Positions 1 to 11,256 are shown, counted from the first letter of the stretch. The stretch is DNA of 64,000 bases from Vibrio ostreicida (GCF_013074385.2 NZ_JABEYA020000002.1:445368-509367); one strand, 5' to 3'. Notes: generated by a model not told the origin, from the letters alone. Numbers and translations: made by a program.

Positions 1-5
1 GACCT
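1..5 (-). tRNA. 5' edge of a tRNA-Gln (partial, window edge)
   Basis: The first five bases match the 5' end of the complete tRNA-Gln at 440-514. The spacer that follows resembles the spacer beside that gene, including a hairpin. The tRNA body would lie outside the window, so this rests on the junction pattern only. Confidence 0.4.
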
Positions 6-37
6 GCAGTGAATCAACCACTGGTTGATTCGAATAA

Positions 38-122
38 TGGTGCGGAAGGAGAGACTTGAACTCTCACACCTTGCGGCGCCAGAACCTAAATCTGGTGCGT
101 CTACCAATTCCGCCACTTCCGC
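38..122 (-). tRNA. tRNA-Leu (anticodon UAG)
   Basis: The reverse complement folds as an 85-nt class II tRNA with a long variable arm, an encoded CCA end, the TTCAAGTC T-loop and anticodon loop ATTTAGG, giving anticodon TAG. It is the first of three copies here that look identical (also 153-237 and 547-631). It is the most promoter-distal complete tRNA of the operon. Confidence 0.97.
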
Positions 123-152
123 GTATTATTCTATATGTAGTTTATGTCAAGA

Positions 153-237
153 TGGTGCGGAAGGAGAGACTTGAACTCTCACACCTTGCGGCGCCAGAAC
201 CTAAATCTGGTGCGTCTACCAATTCCGCCACTTCCGC
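153..237 (-). tRNA. tRNA-Leu (anticodon UAG)
   Basis: Second 85-nt tRNA-Leu copy, with the same body, anticodon TAG and encoded CCA. It sits 30 nt from the copy at 38-122 in the same minus-strand transcript. Confidence 0.97.
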
Positions 238-284
238 TTCTTGAAACTACAGGACTGAATGCTAAGGCGAACAGTCTAATTTAA

Positions 285-361
285 TGGTGGCTACGACGGG
301 ATTCGAACCTGTGACCCCATCATTATGAGTGATGTGCTCTAACCAGCTGAGCTACGTAGCC
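285..361 (-). tRNA. tRNA-Met (anticodon CAU, elongator)
   Basis: A 77-nt cloverleaf with encoded CCA and anticodon loop CTCATAA. The acceptor stem begins GGCTACG and pairs fully, as in an elongator tRNA-Met rather than the initiator. A second copy lies at 670-746. Confidence 0.96.
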
Positions 362-439
362 ACTCGTGAGCGAGACAATATAAACCTTCCCGCTCTTAGT
401 GACAAGCCTTTTTCTATAGGGCTTAGCACTTTAAATAAA

Positions 440-514
440 TGGCAGGTCTACCTGGATTCGAACCAGGGAATGGCGGCATCAAAAGCCGCTGCCTTACCAC
501 TTGGCGATAGACCT
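440..514 (-). tRNA. tRNA-Gln (anticodon UUG)
   Basis: A 75-nt tRNA with anticodon loop TTTTGAT, acceptor AGGTCTA pairing with TAGACCT, discriminator G and encoded CCA. Length and layout match E. coli tRNA-Gln. The preceding spacer (520-540) holds a hairpin that also occurs at the window start. Confidence 0.96.
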
Positions 515-546
515 GCAATGAATCACTCAATGAGTCATTCTAATCA

Positions 547-631
547 TGGTGCGGAAGGAGAGACTTGAACTCTCACACCTTGCGGCGCCAGAACCTAAAT
601 CTGGTGCGTCTACCAATTCCGCCACTTCCGC
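547..631 (-). tRNA. tRNA-Leu (anticodon UAG)
   Basis: Third copy of the 85-nt tRNA-Leu(UAG). It is transcribed between the first tRNA-Met and tRNA-Gln. Confidence 0.97.
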
Positions 632-669
632 ATTATCCCTAATCACTTTCTCAGACAGAAAGGTAGTAA

Positions 670-746
670 TGGTGGCTACGACGGGATTCGAACCTGTGAC
701 CCCATCATTATGAGTGATGTGCTCTAACCAGCTGAGCTACGTAGCC
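670..746 (-). tRNA. tRNA-Met (anticodon CAU, elongator)
   Basis: A 77-nt elongator tRNA-Met that appears identical to 285-361. It is the promoter-proximal gene of the tRNA operon. Confidence 0.96.
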
Positions 747-798
747 ATTCCAATAACGTCCTAATCAATAAGCAATGTTATTGTTGGGAACGGCGCGC

Positions 799-827
799 AT
801 TATGCGAAGTTGAGACAAAATCGTCAA
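799..827 (-). promoter_or_regulatory. Promoter of the tRNA operon
   Basis: On the minus strand: -35 TTGACG (822-827), a 17-nt spacer and -10 CATAAT (799-804). These are followed at once by the GC-rich discriminator GCGCGCC. That combination is typical of stable-RNA promoters under stringent, growth-rate control. It lies about 50 nt upstream of the first tRNA-Met. Confidence 0.85.
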
Positions 828-960
828 TAGTTTTTTTGAATAAATCAGCACAAAACAGTTGTTCGGTTTCTTTTTAAGCAAAGAGGCGTGGAAACGATCG
901 AAAAGTGGTAGCAAAATATGGTCGTTTAACTCATTTAAGTGAAATGTGGCTAGACAGAAA

Positions 961-990
961 ACAATAAAGCCAGCACTCGTGCTGGCTTTG
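961..990 (-). terminator. Terminator after ychF
   Basis: A 10-bp inverted repeat (AAAGCCAGCA / TGCTGGCTTT, 4-nt loop) followed on the minus strand by a T-rich run. It lies just past the ychF stop. Confidence 0.8.
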
Positions 991-1013
991 AAAGTCAATA
1001 ACTTGCAATGAAA

Positions 1014-2105
1014 TTACACATTAAAACGGAAGTGAACAACATCCCCATCTTTGACGATGTATTCTTTACCTTCTAAACGCCATTTGCCCGCTTCTTTTGC
1101 GCCACTTTCACCTTGGTGAGTGATAAAGTCATCATAACCCACCACCTCGGCTCGTATGAAACCTTTTTCGAAGTCGGTATGTATTTTACCTGCAGCTTGT
1201 GGCGCGGTCGCCCCGACAGGGATGGTCCAAGCTCGGACTTCCTTTACGCCAGCGGTGAAGTAGGTATGGAGCGTTAACAGCTCGTAACCGGAACGAATCA
1301 CACGATTTAGACCGGGTTCTTCAATCCCCATATCGGCAAGGAATTCCTCGCGGTCTTCATCATCCAGTTCGGAAAGTTCGGATTCTATGGCTGCACAGAC
1401 GGGGACCACGACGTTATTTTCCTTCTCGGCAAACGCCCTTACTGCATCCAGATAGGGGTTGTTTTCGAAGCCATCTTCGTTAACGTTAGCGATGTACATG
1501 GTCGGTTTGAGCGTCAAGAAGTTCAGGTAGCCTATGGCGGCGAGTTCTTCTTTGGCCAACTCAAGGGTTCGTGCCATTCCGCCTTCGGTTAACACGGGAA
1601 GAAGTTTTTCCAGCACAGTCAGCTCGAATTTTGCGTCTTTGTCACCGCCTTTGGCTTTTTTAGCGTTGCGCTGGATGGCGCGCTCACAAGCATCAAGATC
1701 AGCCAGAGCCAGTTCTAGATTGATGACTTCAATGTCTTCAATCGGTGATACTTTGCCTGCCACATGGACAATGTTTTCATTTTCAAAACAGCGAACAACA
1801 TGGCCTATAGCGTCTGTTTCACGGATATTGGCCAGAAATTTATTTCCTAAGCCCTCACCTTTGGAGGCGCCCGCAACAAGACCTGCTATGTCAACGAACT
1901 CCATTGTCGTTGGCAAGATCTTTTGTGGGTTAACAATTTGTGCCAGAGCGTCAAGGCGAAGATCCGGTACAGGCACAACGCCAGTATTTGGCTCAATAGT
2001 ACAGAAAGGGAAGTTAGCTGCTTCTATTCCTGCTTTGGTGAGTGCGTTAAACAGAGTCGACTTACCTACGTTAGGTAGACCAACGATGCCACATTTAAAA
2101 CCCAT
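1014..2105 (-). CDS. ychF: Redox-regulated ATPase YchF (Obg-family P-loop protein)
   Basis: A 363-residue P-loop protein of the TRAFAC/OBG class. The N-terminus carries [15 protein letters not shown] as the nucleotide-binding loop. The base-specificity motif reads NVNE instead of NKxD, which in this family goes with ATP rather than GTP preference. The C-terminal ~85 residues are the TGS domain. YchF binds ribosomes and is linked to translation and oxidative-stress responses. It follows pth by 11 nt, the usual pth-ychF pair, and ends at a strong terminator. Length is normal for the family. Confidence 0.97.
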   Translation of the reverse strand: MGFKCGIVGLPNVGKSTLFNALTKAGIEAANFPFCTIEPNTGVVPVPDLRLDALAQIVNPQKILPTTMEFVDIAGLVAGASKGEGLGNKFLANIRETDAIGHVVRCFENENIVHVAGKVSPIEDIEVINLELALADLDACERAIQRNAKKAKGGDKDAKFELTVLEKLLPVLTEGGMARTLELAKEELAAIGYLNFLTLKPTMYIANVNEDGFENNPYLDAVRAFAEKENNVVVPVCAAIESELSELDDEDREEFLADMGIEEPGLNRVIRSGYELLTLHTYFTAGVKEVRAWTIPVGATAPQAAGKIHTDFEKGFIRAEVVGYDDFITHQGESGAKEAGKWRLEGKEYIVKDGDVVHFRFNV

Positions 2106-2116
2106 GATAATAAACC

Positions 2117-2707
2117 TTATTCTGCTTTGAACGTATGTAGCCGATTTTGTGCTTTGGATAAGCCATCCTTTAAAAGGATATCCAAGCTGCGGACAGATTC
2201 GTCGACTGCGGCATCAAGAAGTTCTTGTTCTTTAATGGGCGCTTTACCTAGGACAAAACCCGCTACTTTATCTTTGTGTCCCGGATGGCCAATGCCAAGT
2301 CGAAGACGATAGAAGTCTTTGCTATTTCCCAATTTGTTGATGGTGTCACGCAGGCCATTGTGGCCACCATGACCGCCGCCTTTTTTAAACTTAGCGATTC
2401 CCGGAGGTAAGTCCAATTCGTCGTGCGCTACCATGATTTCTTGCGGAGAAAATTGGTAGAACTTTGCCATTGCGGCAATCGCTTTGCCAGAAAGGTTCAT
2501 AAACGTTGTAGGGATGAGTAATCGAAGATCCTGACCATTGATCATGATGCGTCCGGTCATGCCATAAAACTTAGCGTCATTTTTAAGCGTGATACCGTGA
2601 ACGCGTGCGAGCTCTTCTACTACCCAAGCGCCAGCATTATGACGGGTTCTGGTATATTCGGGCCCAGGATTAGCCAAGCCGACAAGAAGTTTGATTTGTT
2701 GACTCAA
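2117..2707 (-). CDS. pth: Peptidyl-tRNA hydrolase
   Basis: Releases peptides from peptidyl-tRNAs that drop off the ribosome, recycling the tRNA. The core begins [20 protein letters not shown], holding the active-site Asn and His, and later FMNLSG and HDELDLPPG motifs follow. The reading frame stays open to an ATG at 2800, but that would add 31 residues unlike the family. I chose the TTG at 2707, preceded by a purine-rich AAGAGAG, giving 196 residues, the usual length. It is co-transcribed with ychF. Confidence 0.95.
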   Translation of the reverse strand: MSQQIKLLVGLANPGPEYTRTRHNAGAWVVEELARVHGITLKNDAKFYGMTGRIMINGQDLRLLIPTTFMNLSGKAIAAMAKFYQFSPQEIMVAHDELDLPPGIAKFKKGGGHGGHNGLRDTINKLGNSKDFYRLRLGIGHPGHKDKVAGFVLGKAPIKEQELLDAAVDESVRSLDILLKDGLSKAQNRLHTFKAE

Positions 2708-2802
2708 GGTGAGGATCTCTCTTGGAATCTCAAAAAGCGCAGTATCATAGCACAGAAATATTACTTCGAGCGAGTGTACTGGACTGGCTTGGCTTGTCAT
2801 AT

Positions 2803-2832
2803 AAAAAAAGCACCCCTAATCAGGGGTGCTTA
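2803..2832 (-). terminator. Terminator after prs
   Basis: Hairpin AGCACCCCT / AGGGGTGCT with a 4-nt loop, followed on the minus strand by seven T residues. It separates prs from pth. Confidence 0.9.
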
Positions 2833-2855
2833 AACCATGTTTCAGAGATGAGTAA

Positions 2856-3800
2856 TCAGTTAAACATCGCAGAAATTGATTCTTCATTACTAATGCGGCG
2901 AATCGCCTCAGCGAGCATACGAGACAAGCTCAAGGTGGTGACTTTGCCCGTTGCCTGCATTTCTTTGGATTGAGTAATTGAGTCGGTAACGATGACTTGA
3001 TCCAAGACTGAGTTTTTGATGTTTTTGGCGGCGTTGCCAGAGAAGACCGCATGGGTTGCGTAGGCAAAAACACGTTTTGCTCCACGCTCTTTCAGTGCTT
3101 CGGCTGCTTTACACAACGTACCACCTGTATCAATCATATCGTCGACAATAACACAATCACGGCCTTCCACTTCACCTATCAGGTTCATGACTTCAGACAC
3201 GTTCGCTCTTGGACGTCGTTTATCAACAATCGCGATATCAATGTCGCCGAGCGCTTTTGCTGTTGCACGTGCGCGGACCACACCGCCAAGATCGGGTGAG
3301 ACGACAACTGGATTCTCCAAACCGCGTTCAGCCATATCATCAAGGAGGACAGGCGTGCCGAATATGTTGTCGACGGGGACATCAAAAAAGCCTTGAATCT
3401 GTTCAGCGTGGAGATCAATCGTTAGAACGCGATCAACACCAACGTTGGACAGAAAATCGGCCACGACTTTCGCGGTAATAGGGACTCGAGCAGAACGGAC
3501 TCGTCGGTCTTGGCGAGCATAACCAAAGTAAGGAATAACGGCTGTAATACGGCCCGCTGAAGCGCGGCGCATTGCGTCAATCATCACTACCAGTTCCATT
3601 AGGTTATCGTTAGTGGGTGCGCAGGTGGATTGGATGATGAAAACATCACTACCACGTACATTCTCGTTGATTTGTACAGCGACTTCGCCGTCAGAAAAAC
3701 GAGATACAGTTGCGTCACCAAGAGAGATGTAAAGACGATCAGCAATACGTTGGGCTAGTTCAGGTGTAGCGTTACCAGCAAAGAGCTTCATATCAGGCAC
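2856..3800 (-). CDS. prs: Ribose-phosphate pyrophosphokinase (PRPP synthetase)
   Basis: Makes phosphoribosyl pyrophosphate from ribose 5-phosphate and ATP for purine, pyrimidine, histidine, tryptophan and NAD synthesis. At 314 residues it is full length. Visible motifs are FSDGE near the N-terminus, the [13 protein letters not shown]-binding loop, [11 protein letters not shown], and the PRPP-binding loop [13 protein letters not shown]. The start at [10 protein letters not shown] is the conserved one. It is the last gene of lolB-ispE-prs, 29 nt after ispE, an order common in Vibrionaceae and enterics. Confidence 0.98.
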   Translation of the reverse strand: MPDMKLFAGNATPELAQRIADRLYISLGDATVSRFSDGEVAVQINENVRGSDVFIIQSTCAPTNDNLMELVVMIDAMRRASAGRITAVIPYFGYARQDRRVRSARVPITAKVVADFLSNVGVDRVLTIDLHAEQIQGFFDVPVDNIFGTPVLLDDMAERGLENPVVVSPDLGGVVRARATAKALGDIDIAIVDKRRPRANVSEVMNLIGEVEGRDCVIVDDMIDTGGTLCKAAEALKERGAKRVFAYATHAVFSGNAAKNIKNSVLDQVIVTDSITQSKEMQATGKVTTLSLSRMLAEAIRRISNEESISAMFN

Positions 3801-3829
3801 AGTGGAAACCTCAGGGTTGCGTCCAGTAT

Positions 3830-4702
3830 TTAGATAGATAGATTGTGAGCTAAGCGATACTTAGCGAGCGTCTCATACAAAGGGGAGATGTTTTTCCCTT
3901 TTGCCACAAAAGCAAAGACGCTGTCAGAGCGTTTTTCAAGGACCTGTTTTGCTTCGCGTTGACTCGAAAACTCAGCAAAAACGCAGGATCCAGTCCCTGT
4001 TAGTCTTGACGGCGCGTATTGTAGCAGCCAAGAAAGTTGCTTATCAACCTCTGGATAAAGCATTCTCACAATTTTTTCGCAATCGTTTTCGTCGGCAGTG
4101 TCAAGAAGTGTTGCCACGTCACGTTTTGGCGTGTTTCTGGGTAATTCTGGGTGAGCAAAAATATCGGCAGTCGCGATACTGATATTTGGTTTAACCACGA
4201 GATACCATTTTTCATCAGGTTCGACTGGTGTGAGATGTTCACCAATCCCTTCGGCAAAGGCGGCAAAACCACGCGTAAAGACGGGCACATCTGCGCCGAG
4301 TGAGAGCCCTATATCCGCCAATTGATCGACGGTCAGTTGAGTTTGCCATAAATGGTTCAACGCGACCAAGGTTGTGGCGGCATTTGAAGAGCCTCCCCCA
4401 ATACCTCCGCCCATCGGTAGCACTTTATGGATCTTTATATCTGCGCCCAAAACACGCTCTGATTGCTGCTGTAAAGCCGTCGCTGCTTTCCATATGAGAT
4501 TATCAGTTAACACCACACCGGATAAATCCGGAGTAATGGTGATCGTTCCACTGGTGTTGGCTGTGATTGTCAGTTCATCGCCATAATCAAGAAACTGAAA
4601 TAAGGTTTGTAGCTCGTGGTAGCCATTGTCTTTTTGGCCTGTGATATACAAAAAAAGGTTCAGTTTAGCCGGAGAGGGCCAGAACGTAGTTTCCGCTATC
4701 AT
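3830..4702 (-). CDS. ispE: 4-diphosphocytidyl-2-C-methyl-D-erythritol kinase
   Basis: GHMP-family kinase that phosphorylates CDP-methylerythritol in the non-mevalonate (MEP) isoprenoid pathway. The 290-residue protein starts with [15 protein letters not shown] and carries the glycine-rich ATP loop [15 protein letters not shown] near residue 100, and a C-terminal LTGTGSCVF motif. Its ATG overlaps the lolB stop by 4 nt, implying translational coupling. Confidence 0.96.
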   Translation of the reverse strand: MIAETTFWPSPAKLNLFLYITGQKDNGYHELQTLFQFLDYGDELTITANTSGTITITPDLSGVVLTDNLIWKAATALQQQSERVLGADIKIHKVLPMGGGIGGGSSNAATTLVALNHLWQTQLTVDQLADIGLSLGADVPVFTRGFAAFAEGIGEHLTPVEPDEKWYLVVKPNISIATADIFAHPELPRNTPKRDVATLLDTADENDCEKIVRMLYPEVDKQLSWLLQYAPSRLTGTGSCVFAEFSSQREAKQVLEKRSDSVFAFVAKGKNISPLYETLAKYRLAHNLSI

Positions 4703-5334
4703 GGTTCAAGGTTCCAATTTGTGATCACCATATTGATGGATATCTCGCCCTGCCTCAATTTGAGTTTCTGTGGTAAAGGTAGCGGCGTCCCTTCGTAGGT
4801 GATGTCCTGATAATTCAGGTATTCGAGGTGCCAAGATTTATCATTGATGGTTTTGGTTAGAGAAGCCAGAGTATGTGTCGGGTTAAGCTGGTGCTGGTCA
4901 GCTCCTGTTGGTCTGCCAAGAAACCAGTCGTTGAGCTGCTCAACGGGGAGGGCTAGCCCCGTTAACCGTTTGATCAAAGCCTGAGCATCATGTGCATAGA
5001 AGGTGTCACCATCGTAGGTTTCGACTGAGGAACCAGAAGCGTCGATTTTCATATTGAGAGCCGTCTGGCCGATAAAGGTTGTGAGCCTTAACTGGGTGAG
5101 GGTGACTTGGTGTCGCCAATGAAAATTGAGTGACTGGCGCTGTGCAGGAGAAATATATCCCAGCTTTCCGCTTGCCGAGTAACGGTCGATGCTGGCCAAT
5201 CGCTGTTGGTGTGTTTGCCATTCTACGTTGGTCGTACTAGTGTCAATAGTTGTACATCCTGAAAGAATTAAACTACTGAGAAAAAAGATGAAGATGGGAC
5301 GAAAGTAAGCCGTCATTGTTGGTTTTTTATCCAT
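4699..5334 (-). CDS. lolB: Outer-membrane lipoprotein LolB
   Basis: Final receptor of the Lol pathway: it takes lipoproteins from periplasmic LolA and inserts them into the outer membrane. The 211-residue precursor has a basic N-terminus, a hydrophobic segment and lipobox LSGC, so the mature protein starts at that Cys. The body matches LolB length and shows the WHLEYLNYQ and [16 protein letters not shown] stretches seen in the family. An internal Met at residue 7 could be the true start. First gene of lolB-ispE-prs, divergent from hemA. Confidence 0.93.
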   Translation of the reverse strand: MDKKPTMTAYFRPIFIFFLSSLILSGCTTIDTSTTNVEWQTHQQRLASIDRYSASGKLGYISPAQRQSLNFHWRHQVTLTQLRLTTFIGQTALNMKIDASGSSVETYDGDTFYAHDAQALIKRLTGLALPVEQLNDWFLGRPTGADQHQLNPTHTLASLTKTINDKSWHLEYLNYQDITYEGTPLPLPQKLKLRQGEISINMVITNWNLEP

Positions 5335-5360
5335 TTTGGCGCTTGTCTTTTGTCACACTA

Positions 5361-5376
5361 TATCACTGATGTGATA
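5361..5376. promoter_or_regulatory. Inverted repeat in the lolB/hemA intergenic region
   Basis: TATCAC-TGAT-GTGATA, a perfect 6-bp inverted repeat between the divergent lolB and hemA starts. It may be an operator for either gene. I do not recognise the regulator. Confidence 0.35.
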
Positions 5377-5478
5377 GCGTCGTAAAAACATCTTCCGAAT
5401 ACCCTTTAATTAAATTGGGCCATACAGTAAAATTCCGGTCTTATTTGTTCATTTGCTGATTCAGAGAACCGAGATCAC

Positions 5479-6735
5479 ATGTCTTTGCTTGCTATAGGTA
5501 TCAACCATAATACGGCCTCAATTGAGCTGCGTGAGAAAGTCGCATTTGGTCCGGATAAATTACCTCAGGCACTGGCGCAACTTGGTACCCACCCTCACGT
5601 CAACGGCAGTGTCATTGTCTCGACCTGCAATCGGACGGAAGTATATTGTGATGTGAAAACGTCGGGCCGTGGCAAAGTTATCGATTGGCTGGCACAGTTT
5701 CATCAGGTTAACCCAGAAGATTTAAAGCCAAGTTTGTACATTCATGAAGAGCAAGCTGCTATTCGTCATTTGATGAGGGTATCTTGTGGGCTCGACTCTC
5801 TAGTGTTAGGTGAACCCCAGATTTTGGGGCAAATCAAGCAAGCTTATTCCGAATCTCGCGAACATAAAACCGTCGATACGGCAATGGATAAGTTGTTTCA
5901 GAAAACTTTTTCTGTGGCCAAACGAGTTCGTACCGAAACGGATATAGGGGGCAATGCTGTTTCGGTTGCTTATGCGGCTTGTACGCTTGCTCGGCATATT
6001 TTTGAGTCTCTTAAAGACTCGACCGTGTTGCTGGTTGGAGCGGGTGAGACGATTGAACTGGTGGCCAAACACCTTGCGGGCAGCGGGTGCAACAAAATGA
6101 TTGTTGCTAACCGAACCCGCGAGCGGGCGCTTGCGCTTGCTGAACAGTTTGGCGCGGAGATAATTAGCTTACCAGAGATACCGGACTATCTCCCGCGGGC
6201 CGATATCGTGATAAGCTCCACCGCTAGCCCTTTACCTATTATTGGCAAAGGAATGGTAGAAACCGCACTGAAAGCTCGCCGCCATCAACCCATGTTGCTG
6301 GTGGATATTGCGGTTCCACGCGATGTTGAATCTCAAGTTGCGGACCTTAATGACGCATACCTTTACTCGGTTGATGACTTGCAGTCGATTGTGGAAAACA
6401 ATATAGAGCAGCGTAAAGTTGAGGCGATTCAGGCAGAAGCCATTGTGAGTGAAGAAAGTGCAACGTTCATGTCTTGGTTACGTTCGCTGCAAGCCGTTGA
6501 CAGCATTCGAGATTATCGCAATGCGGCGAATGATATTCGCGAGGATGTCTTGAACCGAAGTTTACAGTCGCTGGCGGCAGGAGCCGACCCAGAAAAAGTG
6601 CTACTGGAACTCAGTAATAAATTAACCAATAAGCTTATTCATGCCCCCACCCGTGCATTGCAAAGTGCAGCACAACAAGGGGAACCCGCTAAGCTACACA
6701 CCTTGAGACAAAGTTTAGGTCTTGAAGATTCCTAA
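5479..6735 (+). CDS. hemA: Glutamyl-tRNA reductase
   Basis: Reduces glutamyl-tRNA(Glu) with NADPH to glutamate-1-semialdehyde, the committed step of C5 tetrapyrrole synthesis. At 418 residues it has the canonical start and the catalytic Cys50 within [10 protein letters not shown]. Next comes the [11 protein letters not shown] segment, an NADPH-binding Rossmann stretch ([17 protein letters not shown]) and a C-terminal dimerisation helix region. It heads the hemA-prfA-prmC block, the usual gammaproteobacterial order. Confidence 0.98.
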   Translation: MSLLAIGINHNTASIELREKVAFGPDKLPQALAQLGTHPHVNGSVIVSTCNRTEVYCDVKTSGRGKVIDWLAQFHQVNPEDLKPSLYIHEEQAAIRHLMRVSCGLDSLVLGEPQILGQIKQAYSESREHKTVDTAMDKLFQKTFSVAKRVRTETDIGGNAVSVAYAACTLARHIFESLKDSTVLLVGAGETIELVAKHLAGSGCNKMIVANRTRERALALAEQFGAEIISLPEIPDYLPRADIVISSTASPLPIIGKGMVETALKARRHQPMLLVDIAVPRDVESQVADLNDAYLYSVDDLQSIVENNIEQRKVEAIQAEAIVSEESATFMSWLRSLQAVDSIRDYRNAANDIREDVLNRSLQSLAAGADPEKVLLELSNKLTNKLIHAPTRALQSAAQQGEPAKLHTLRQSLGLEDS

Positions 6736-6789
6736 TTTTTGTTGGTCGTTGCGACGGCCAACCTATCGACCCCTGAGTTAACAAAAACT

Positions 6790-7878
6790 ATGAAAGCCTC
6801 TATTCTAACTAAGCTAGAAACCCTTGTTGAACGGTATGAAGAAGTTCAACATTTACTTGGTGACCCTGGTGTCATCGGTGATCAAGATAAATTCCGTTCT
6901 CTCTCAAAAGAGTATTCTCAATTGGAAGAGGTGACTCAGTGTTTTCAGGCTTTTCAGCAAGCGCAAGACGATTTGGCTGCGGCGGAAGACATGGCAAAGG
7001 AAGACGACGCTGAAATGCGAGAAATGGCTCAGGAAGAAATGAAAGAAGCCAAAGCCACGATTGAACGTCTCAATGACGAACTGCAAATTCTGTTGTTACC
7101 GAAAGACCCAAATGATGATCGTAACTGCTTCCTTGAAATTCGAGCGGGTGCAGGTGGAGACGAAGCGGGCATTTTTGCTGGTGATTTATTCCGGATGTAC
7201 AGTAAATTCGCTGAAAAGAAAGGGTGGCGTATTGAAGTGATTTCTTCAAATGAGTCAGAACAAGGCGGTTACAAAGAGATGATTGCTAAAGTCAATGGCG
7301 AGGGCGTTTACGGAGTGCTGAAGTTTGAGTCTGGCGGTCATCGTGTGCAACGTGTTCCAGCAACGGAATCTCAAGGACGGGTTCATACTTCGGCATGTAC
7401 GGTTGCTGTGATGCCAGAGATCCCTGAAGCAGAAATTCCAGAGATCAAAGCGGCGGACCTTAAAATTGATACGTTTCGCGCCTCGGGAGCGGGTGGTCAG
7501 CACGTTAACACGACCGATTCGGCTATTCGTATTACCCATTTACCGACGGGCACCGTGGTTGAATGTCAAGATGAGCGTTCACAACACAAAAATAAAGCGA
7601 AAGCGATGTCTGTTTTGGCGGCACGGATTATACAAGCAGAAGAAGCTAAACGGGCGGCTGAGGTCTCGGATACACGACGAAATCTGCTCGGCTCTGGGGA
7701 TCGTAGCGATCGGATTAGGACTTATAACTATCCGCAGGGGCGGGTCTCTGATCATCGAATTAATCTGACGATTTATCGGTTGAGTGAGGTGATGGAAGGG
7801 GAATTAGTGACGTTAGTGGACCCAGTCATTCAGGAATATCAAGCCGATCAACTGGCAGCACTTGCTGAAAGTCACTAA
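6790..7878 (+). CDS. prfA: Peptide chain release factor 1
   Basis: Reads UAA and UAG stop codons and triggers peptide release. The 362-residue product has the PAT codon-recognition motif ([13 protein letters not shown]) and the GGQ catalytic motif in GAGGQHVN, whose Gln is the expected target of the PrmC methylase encoded next. The frame is open upstream to a TTG at 6739, but homology starts at the ATG at 6790 ([12 protein letters not shown]), which I chose. The ribosome-binding sequence is weak. Confidence 0.97.
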   Translation: MKASILTKLETLVERYEEVQHLLGDPGVIGDQDKFRSLSKEYSQLEEVTQCFQAFQQAQDDLAAAEDMAKEDDAEMREMAQEEMKEAKATIERLNDELQILLLPKDPNDDRNCFLEIRAGAGGDEAGIFAGDLFRMYSKFAEKKGWRIEVISSNESEQGGYKEMIAKVNGEGVYGVLKFESGGHRVQRVPATESQGRVHTSACTVAVMPEIPEAEIPEIKAADLKIDTFRASGAGGQHVNTTDSAIRITHLPTGTVVECQDERSQHKNKAKAMSVLAARIIQAEEAKRAAEVSDTRRNLLGSGDRSDRIRTYNYPQGRVSDHRINLTIYRLSEVMEGELVTLVDPVIQEYQADQLAALAESH

Positions 7879-7881
7879 GTG

Positions 7882-8751
7882 ATGATAATCCTCACGACCA
7901 TTGAGCAAACGTTAAAGCAGGCGTCCAAAGCGCTAATGGAGAGCGGCAGTGATTCGCCTTCCCTTGATGCGGCGGTACTGCTTTGCCATAGCTTAGGTAA
8001 ACCCCGTTCGTTCTTGCTCACTTGGCCTGATAAACCACTTCAACCGGAACAACTTGCAGATTTTGAGGCAATATTAGACCGCCGCCTTAAAGGCGAACCT
8101 GTCGCCTATATCATTGGAAAGCGAGAGTTTTGGTCATTGCCATTGAAAGTGTCACCTTCTACCTTGATTCCTCGGCCAGATACTGAGCGTTTAGTGGAAA
8201 TCGCGTTAGAGAAAAGCGAGGAAATATCGGGTGATATTCTGGATTTAGGGACTGGAACCGGCGCTATTGCACTGGCGTTGGCCTCTGAACTTCCAGATCA
8301 TCAGGTATGGGGAGTCGATCTCCAAAAGGAAGCTCAGCAGTTAGCTCAGGACAACGCGCAGCGTTTGCAATTGACGAACACTCAGTTTTTGTCAGGCAGT
8401 TGGTTTGACCCTTTGCCATCTGGTACAAAGTTTGCTTTGATAGTTTCAAATCCGCCTTATATCGATGAAAAAGATCCTCATCTGTCTCAGGGCGATGTGC
8501 GTTTTGAACCTTTAAGCGCCTTAGTTGCTGAGGATAAAGGATTGGCTGATATTCAGTTTATTGCAAAACGTGCTTTGGATTTCTTACATACCGATGGCTG
8601 GCTGATGTTTGAACACGGTTTTGAACAAGCAGAATCGGTCCAAGCTATTATGAGTGATTTTGGGTATCAAGAGATAAAAACGTATAAAGATTATGGTGAT
8701 AATGACCGAGTAACTGTCGGTCAATTGCCATCAATAAAGCAAGAGAGATAA
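7882..8751 (+). CDS. prmC: Release-factor glutamine methyltransferase
   Basis: Uses S-adenosylmethionine to methylate the GGQ glutamine of release factors 1 and 2. An N-terminal helical substrate-binding domain is followed by a class I methyltransferase fold. That fold has DLGTGTGAIALALA as the SAM loop and NPPY as the catalytic motif that holds the target amide. A GTG at 7879 directly abuts prfA. The ATG at 7882 is the likelier start and gives 289 residues, slightly longer than E. coli. Confidence 0.96.
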   Translation: MIILTTIEQTLKQASKALMESGSDSPSLDAAVLLCHSLGKPRSFLLTWPDKPLQPEQLADFEAILDRRLKGEPVAYIIGKREFWSLPLKVSPSTLIPRPDTERLVEIALEKSEEISGDILDLGTGTGAIALALASELPDHQVWGVDLQKEAQQLAQDNAQRLQLTNTQFLSGSWFDPLPSGTKFALIVSNPPYIDEKDPHLSQGDVRFEPLSALVAEDKGLADIQFIAKRALDFLHTDGWLMFEHGFEQAESVQAIMSDFGYQEIKTYKDYGDNDRVTVGQLPSIKQER

Positions 8752-8753
8752 TT

Positions 8754-9137
8754 ATGTACGAAGGCTTGAAGCACTTTCATTTGCTGACCATTGGCGTCAG
8801 CGCAATCCTATTGTCGGTGCGCTATGTGTTGATGATGACCAACTCAGATCTTCTGGAAAAGAAGTTTTTAAAAGTATTTCCTCATATCAATGATACCTGC
8901 TTATTGTTGTCTGGTATCGGCTTAGTTGTGATTACTGGGTTTATTCCTTTTACATCGGCGGCGCCGTGGTTGACGGAAAAGCTCACTTGTGTGCTTGCGT
9001 ATATTGCCTTGGGTGTCTTTGCACTCAAGTTAGGCAAAAATAAGTTGTTCAGAACATTTTCGTTTTTTGGCGCGCTAGGTTGGTTAGCCATGGCAGGTAA
9101 AATTGCGGTGACCAAAGCGCCAATGTTTTTGAGTTAA
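8754..9137 (+). CDS. sirB2: SirB2-family membrane protein
   Basis: A 127-residue protein with four predicted hydrophobic segments and short loops, matching the SirB2 family of unknown biochemical function. It starts 3 nt after prmC and is followed 19 nt later by sirB1, so all three are probably one transcript. The name comes from a Salmonella invasion-regulator locus; no enzymatic motif is visible. Confidence 0.9.
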   Translation: MYEGLKHFHLLTIGVSAILLSVRYVLMMTNSDLLEKKFLKVFPHINDTCLLLSGIGLVVITGFIPFTSAAPWLTEKLTCVLAYIALGVFALKLGKNKLFRTFSFFGALGWLAMAGKIAVTKAPMFLS

Positions 9138-9156
9138 TAAGCAACAGGTAATCAAC

Positions 9157-9966
9157 ATGCTTGAATTGTTTGATGAAGATTTTGATGCAATGGAGCTTGC
9201 CGAAGGGGCGCTGATATTAAATAAAGCGGTCGACCCTTCTACTGAGGTGACTTGGGCGGAGCACGAACTGCGTCGGTTGCTTCAAGAGGCTCAGTCATGT
9301 CTGCGTCATGATGGTGATGAAAAACAAGGTTTTGATTCACTCTTGAGATTGTTTTATTGCCAATGGGGATTCTGTGGCGATCACAACGCTTACTTTGATT
9401 CGGCCAATGCGTTTATTGATAAAGTCCTTGAACGACGCAGAGGGATCCCTGTCAGTCTGGGCGCTTTACTGCTTTATTTTGGCCGAAAGCTGGGCTTTCC
9501 AATATCGGGTGTTACTTTCCCGAGCCAGTTTTTGCTCAAATTGGAATGGCCCGGTGAACCCCCACTGTTTATCAATCCGTTCAATGGTGAGTATGTGTCC
9601 AAACATATTCTCCGAGCGTGGTTGATTGGTCATAGTGGTCCGTTGGCGAAACTCGAATCTACCCACCTCAAAGTCGTTGATAACCCGACGGTCATTGGTC
9701 GATGGCTCGCGTTAATTAAGAGTGCGTTGTTGCGCGAGGAACGCTATACCTTAGCGCTTAAGTGCACTGATTTAGCGTTAACCTTTGTCCCCGATGACCC
9801 TTATGAGATCCGAGATCGTGGGTTTATTTACCAGCAGTTGGATTGTCACCAAGTGGCGCTGAGTGATTATCAGTATTTTATTGACCAATGTCCGGATGAT
9901 CCTGCCACTCGATTGTTAAAAAATCAGGTCAATGCGATGAGTCAGACTCAGGTTACCCTGCATTAA
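9157..9966 (+). CDS. sirB1: SirB1-family protein (transglutaminase-like/TPR)
   Basis: A 269-residue soluble protein. The N-terminal ~150 residues fit the SirB1 N-terminal transglutaminase-like fold, with the conserved RRGIPVSLGALLLYFGRKLG segment and FINPFNGEYVS. The C-terminal ~90 residues form tetratricopeptide-like helices (LALKCTDLALTFVPDDPYEIRD). The biochemical role is not known. It belongs to the prmC-sirB2-sirB1-kdsA series usual in Vibrionaceae. Confidence 0.9.
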   Translation: MLELFDEDFDAMELAEGALILNKAVDPSTEVTWAEHELRRLLQEAQSCLRHDGDEKQGFDSLLRLFYCQWGFCGDHNAYFDSANAFIDKVLERRRGIPVSLGALLLYFGRKLGFPISGVTFPSQFLLKLEWPGEPPLFINPFNGEYVSKHILRAWLIGHSGPLAKLESTHLKVVDNPTVIGRWLALIKSALLREERYTLALKCTDLALTFVPDDPYEIRDRGFIYQQLDCHQVALSDYQYFIDQCPDDPATRLLKNQVNAMSQTQVTLH

Positions 9967-9994
9967 GTCCGTCCTAGGTTGGACGACACGTTGA

Positions 9995-10861
<867 letters not shown>

Positions 10862-10870
10862 ACTGAAAGC

Positions 10871-10899
10871 AAAAGGTTAGCCATTGGCTAACCTTTTTT
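10871..10899 (+). terminator. Terminator after kdsA
   Basis: AAAGGTTAGCC / GGCTAACCTTT hairpin with a very short loop followed by T residues, 10 nt past the kdsA stop. Confidence 0.92.
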
Positions 10900-11256
10900 G
10901 TATTCCCATCGGCGGATTACGCTGGATGAATCATATACTCACTGTTGATTGTGAAATCATTGATGGGTCATAGTCAATGCTGTTAACGGATAGCCTTCCA
11001 CGTTAGTTCACAGTCAAATCTTTGCTTGTGAACCTCTCCTGAAGCATGTGCAATCGGATCGCGTTATTACATACTTATATATCAATTAAAGTGATCAAGT
11101 CTAAATAAATATGAAATTAATATGTCATGCCAAAGTGGTTAATTTAGACTAGCCAAAATTTTACTGGGTACTCAATCATTCAATGCTCCACATTTGGGCA
11201 TTATGAGTGCTCAATATTCAAAACAGTGAAATCTTCACAACTTTAAAGGTATGACA
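10900..11256. other. Intergenic region upstream of nutA
   Basis: About 350 nt of AT-rich sequence without a convincing gene. It presumably holds the nutA promoter and leader; I see no clear operator. The AAAGG at 11246-11250 is the nutA ribosome-binding site. Confidence 0.5.

Noticed and set aside
56..568. Open frames across the tRNA genes (56-244, 329-568)
   Set aside because: They lie antisense to complete, well-folded tRNAs.
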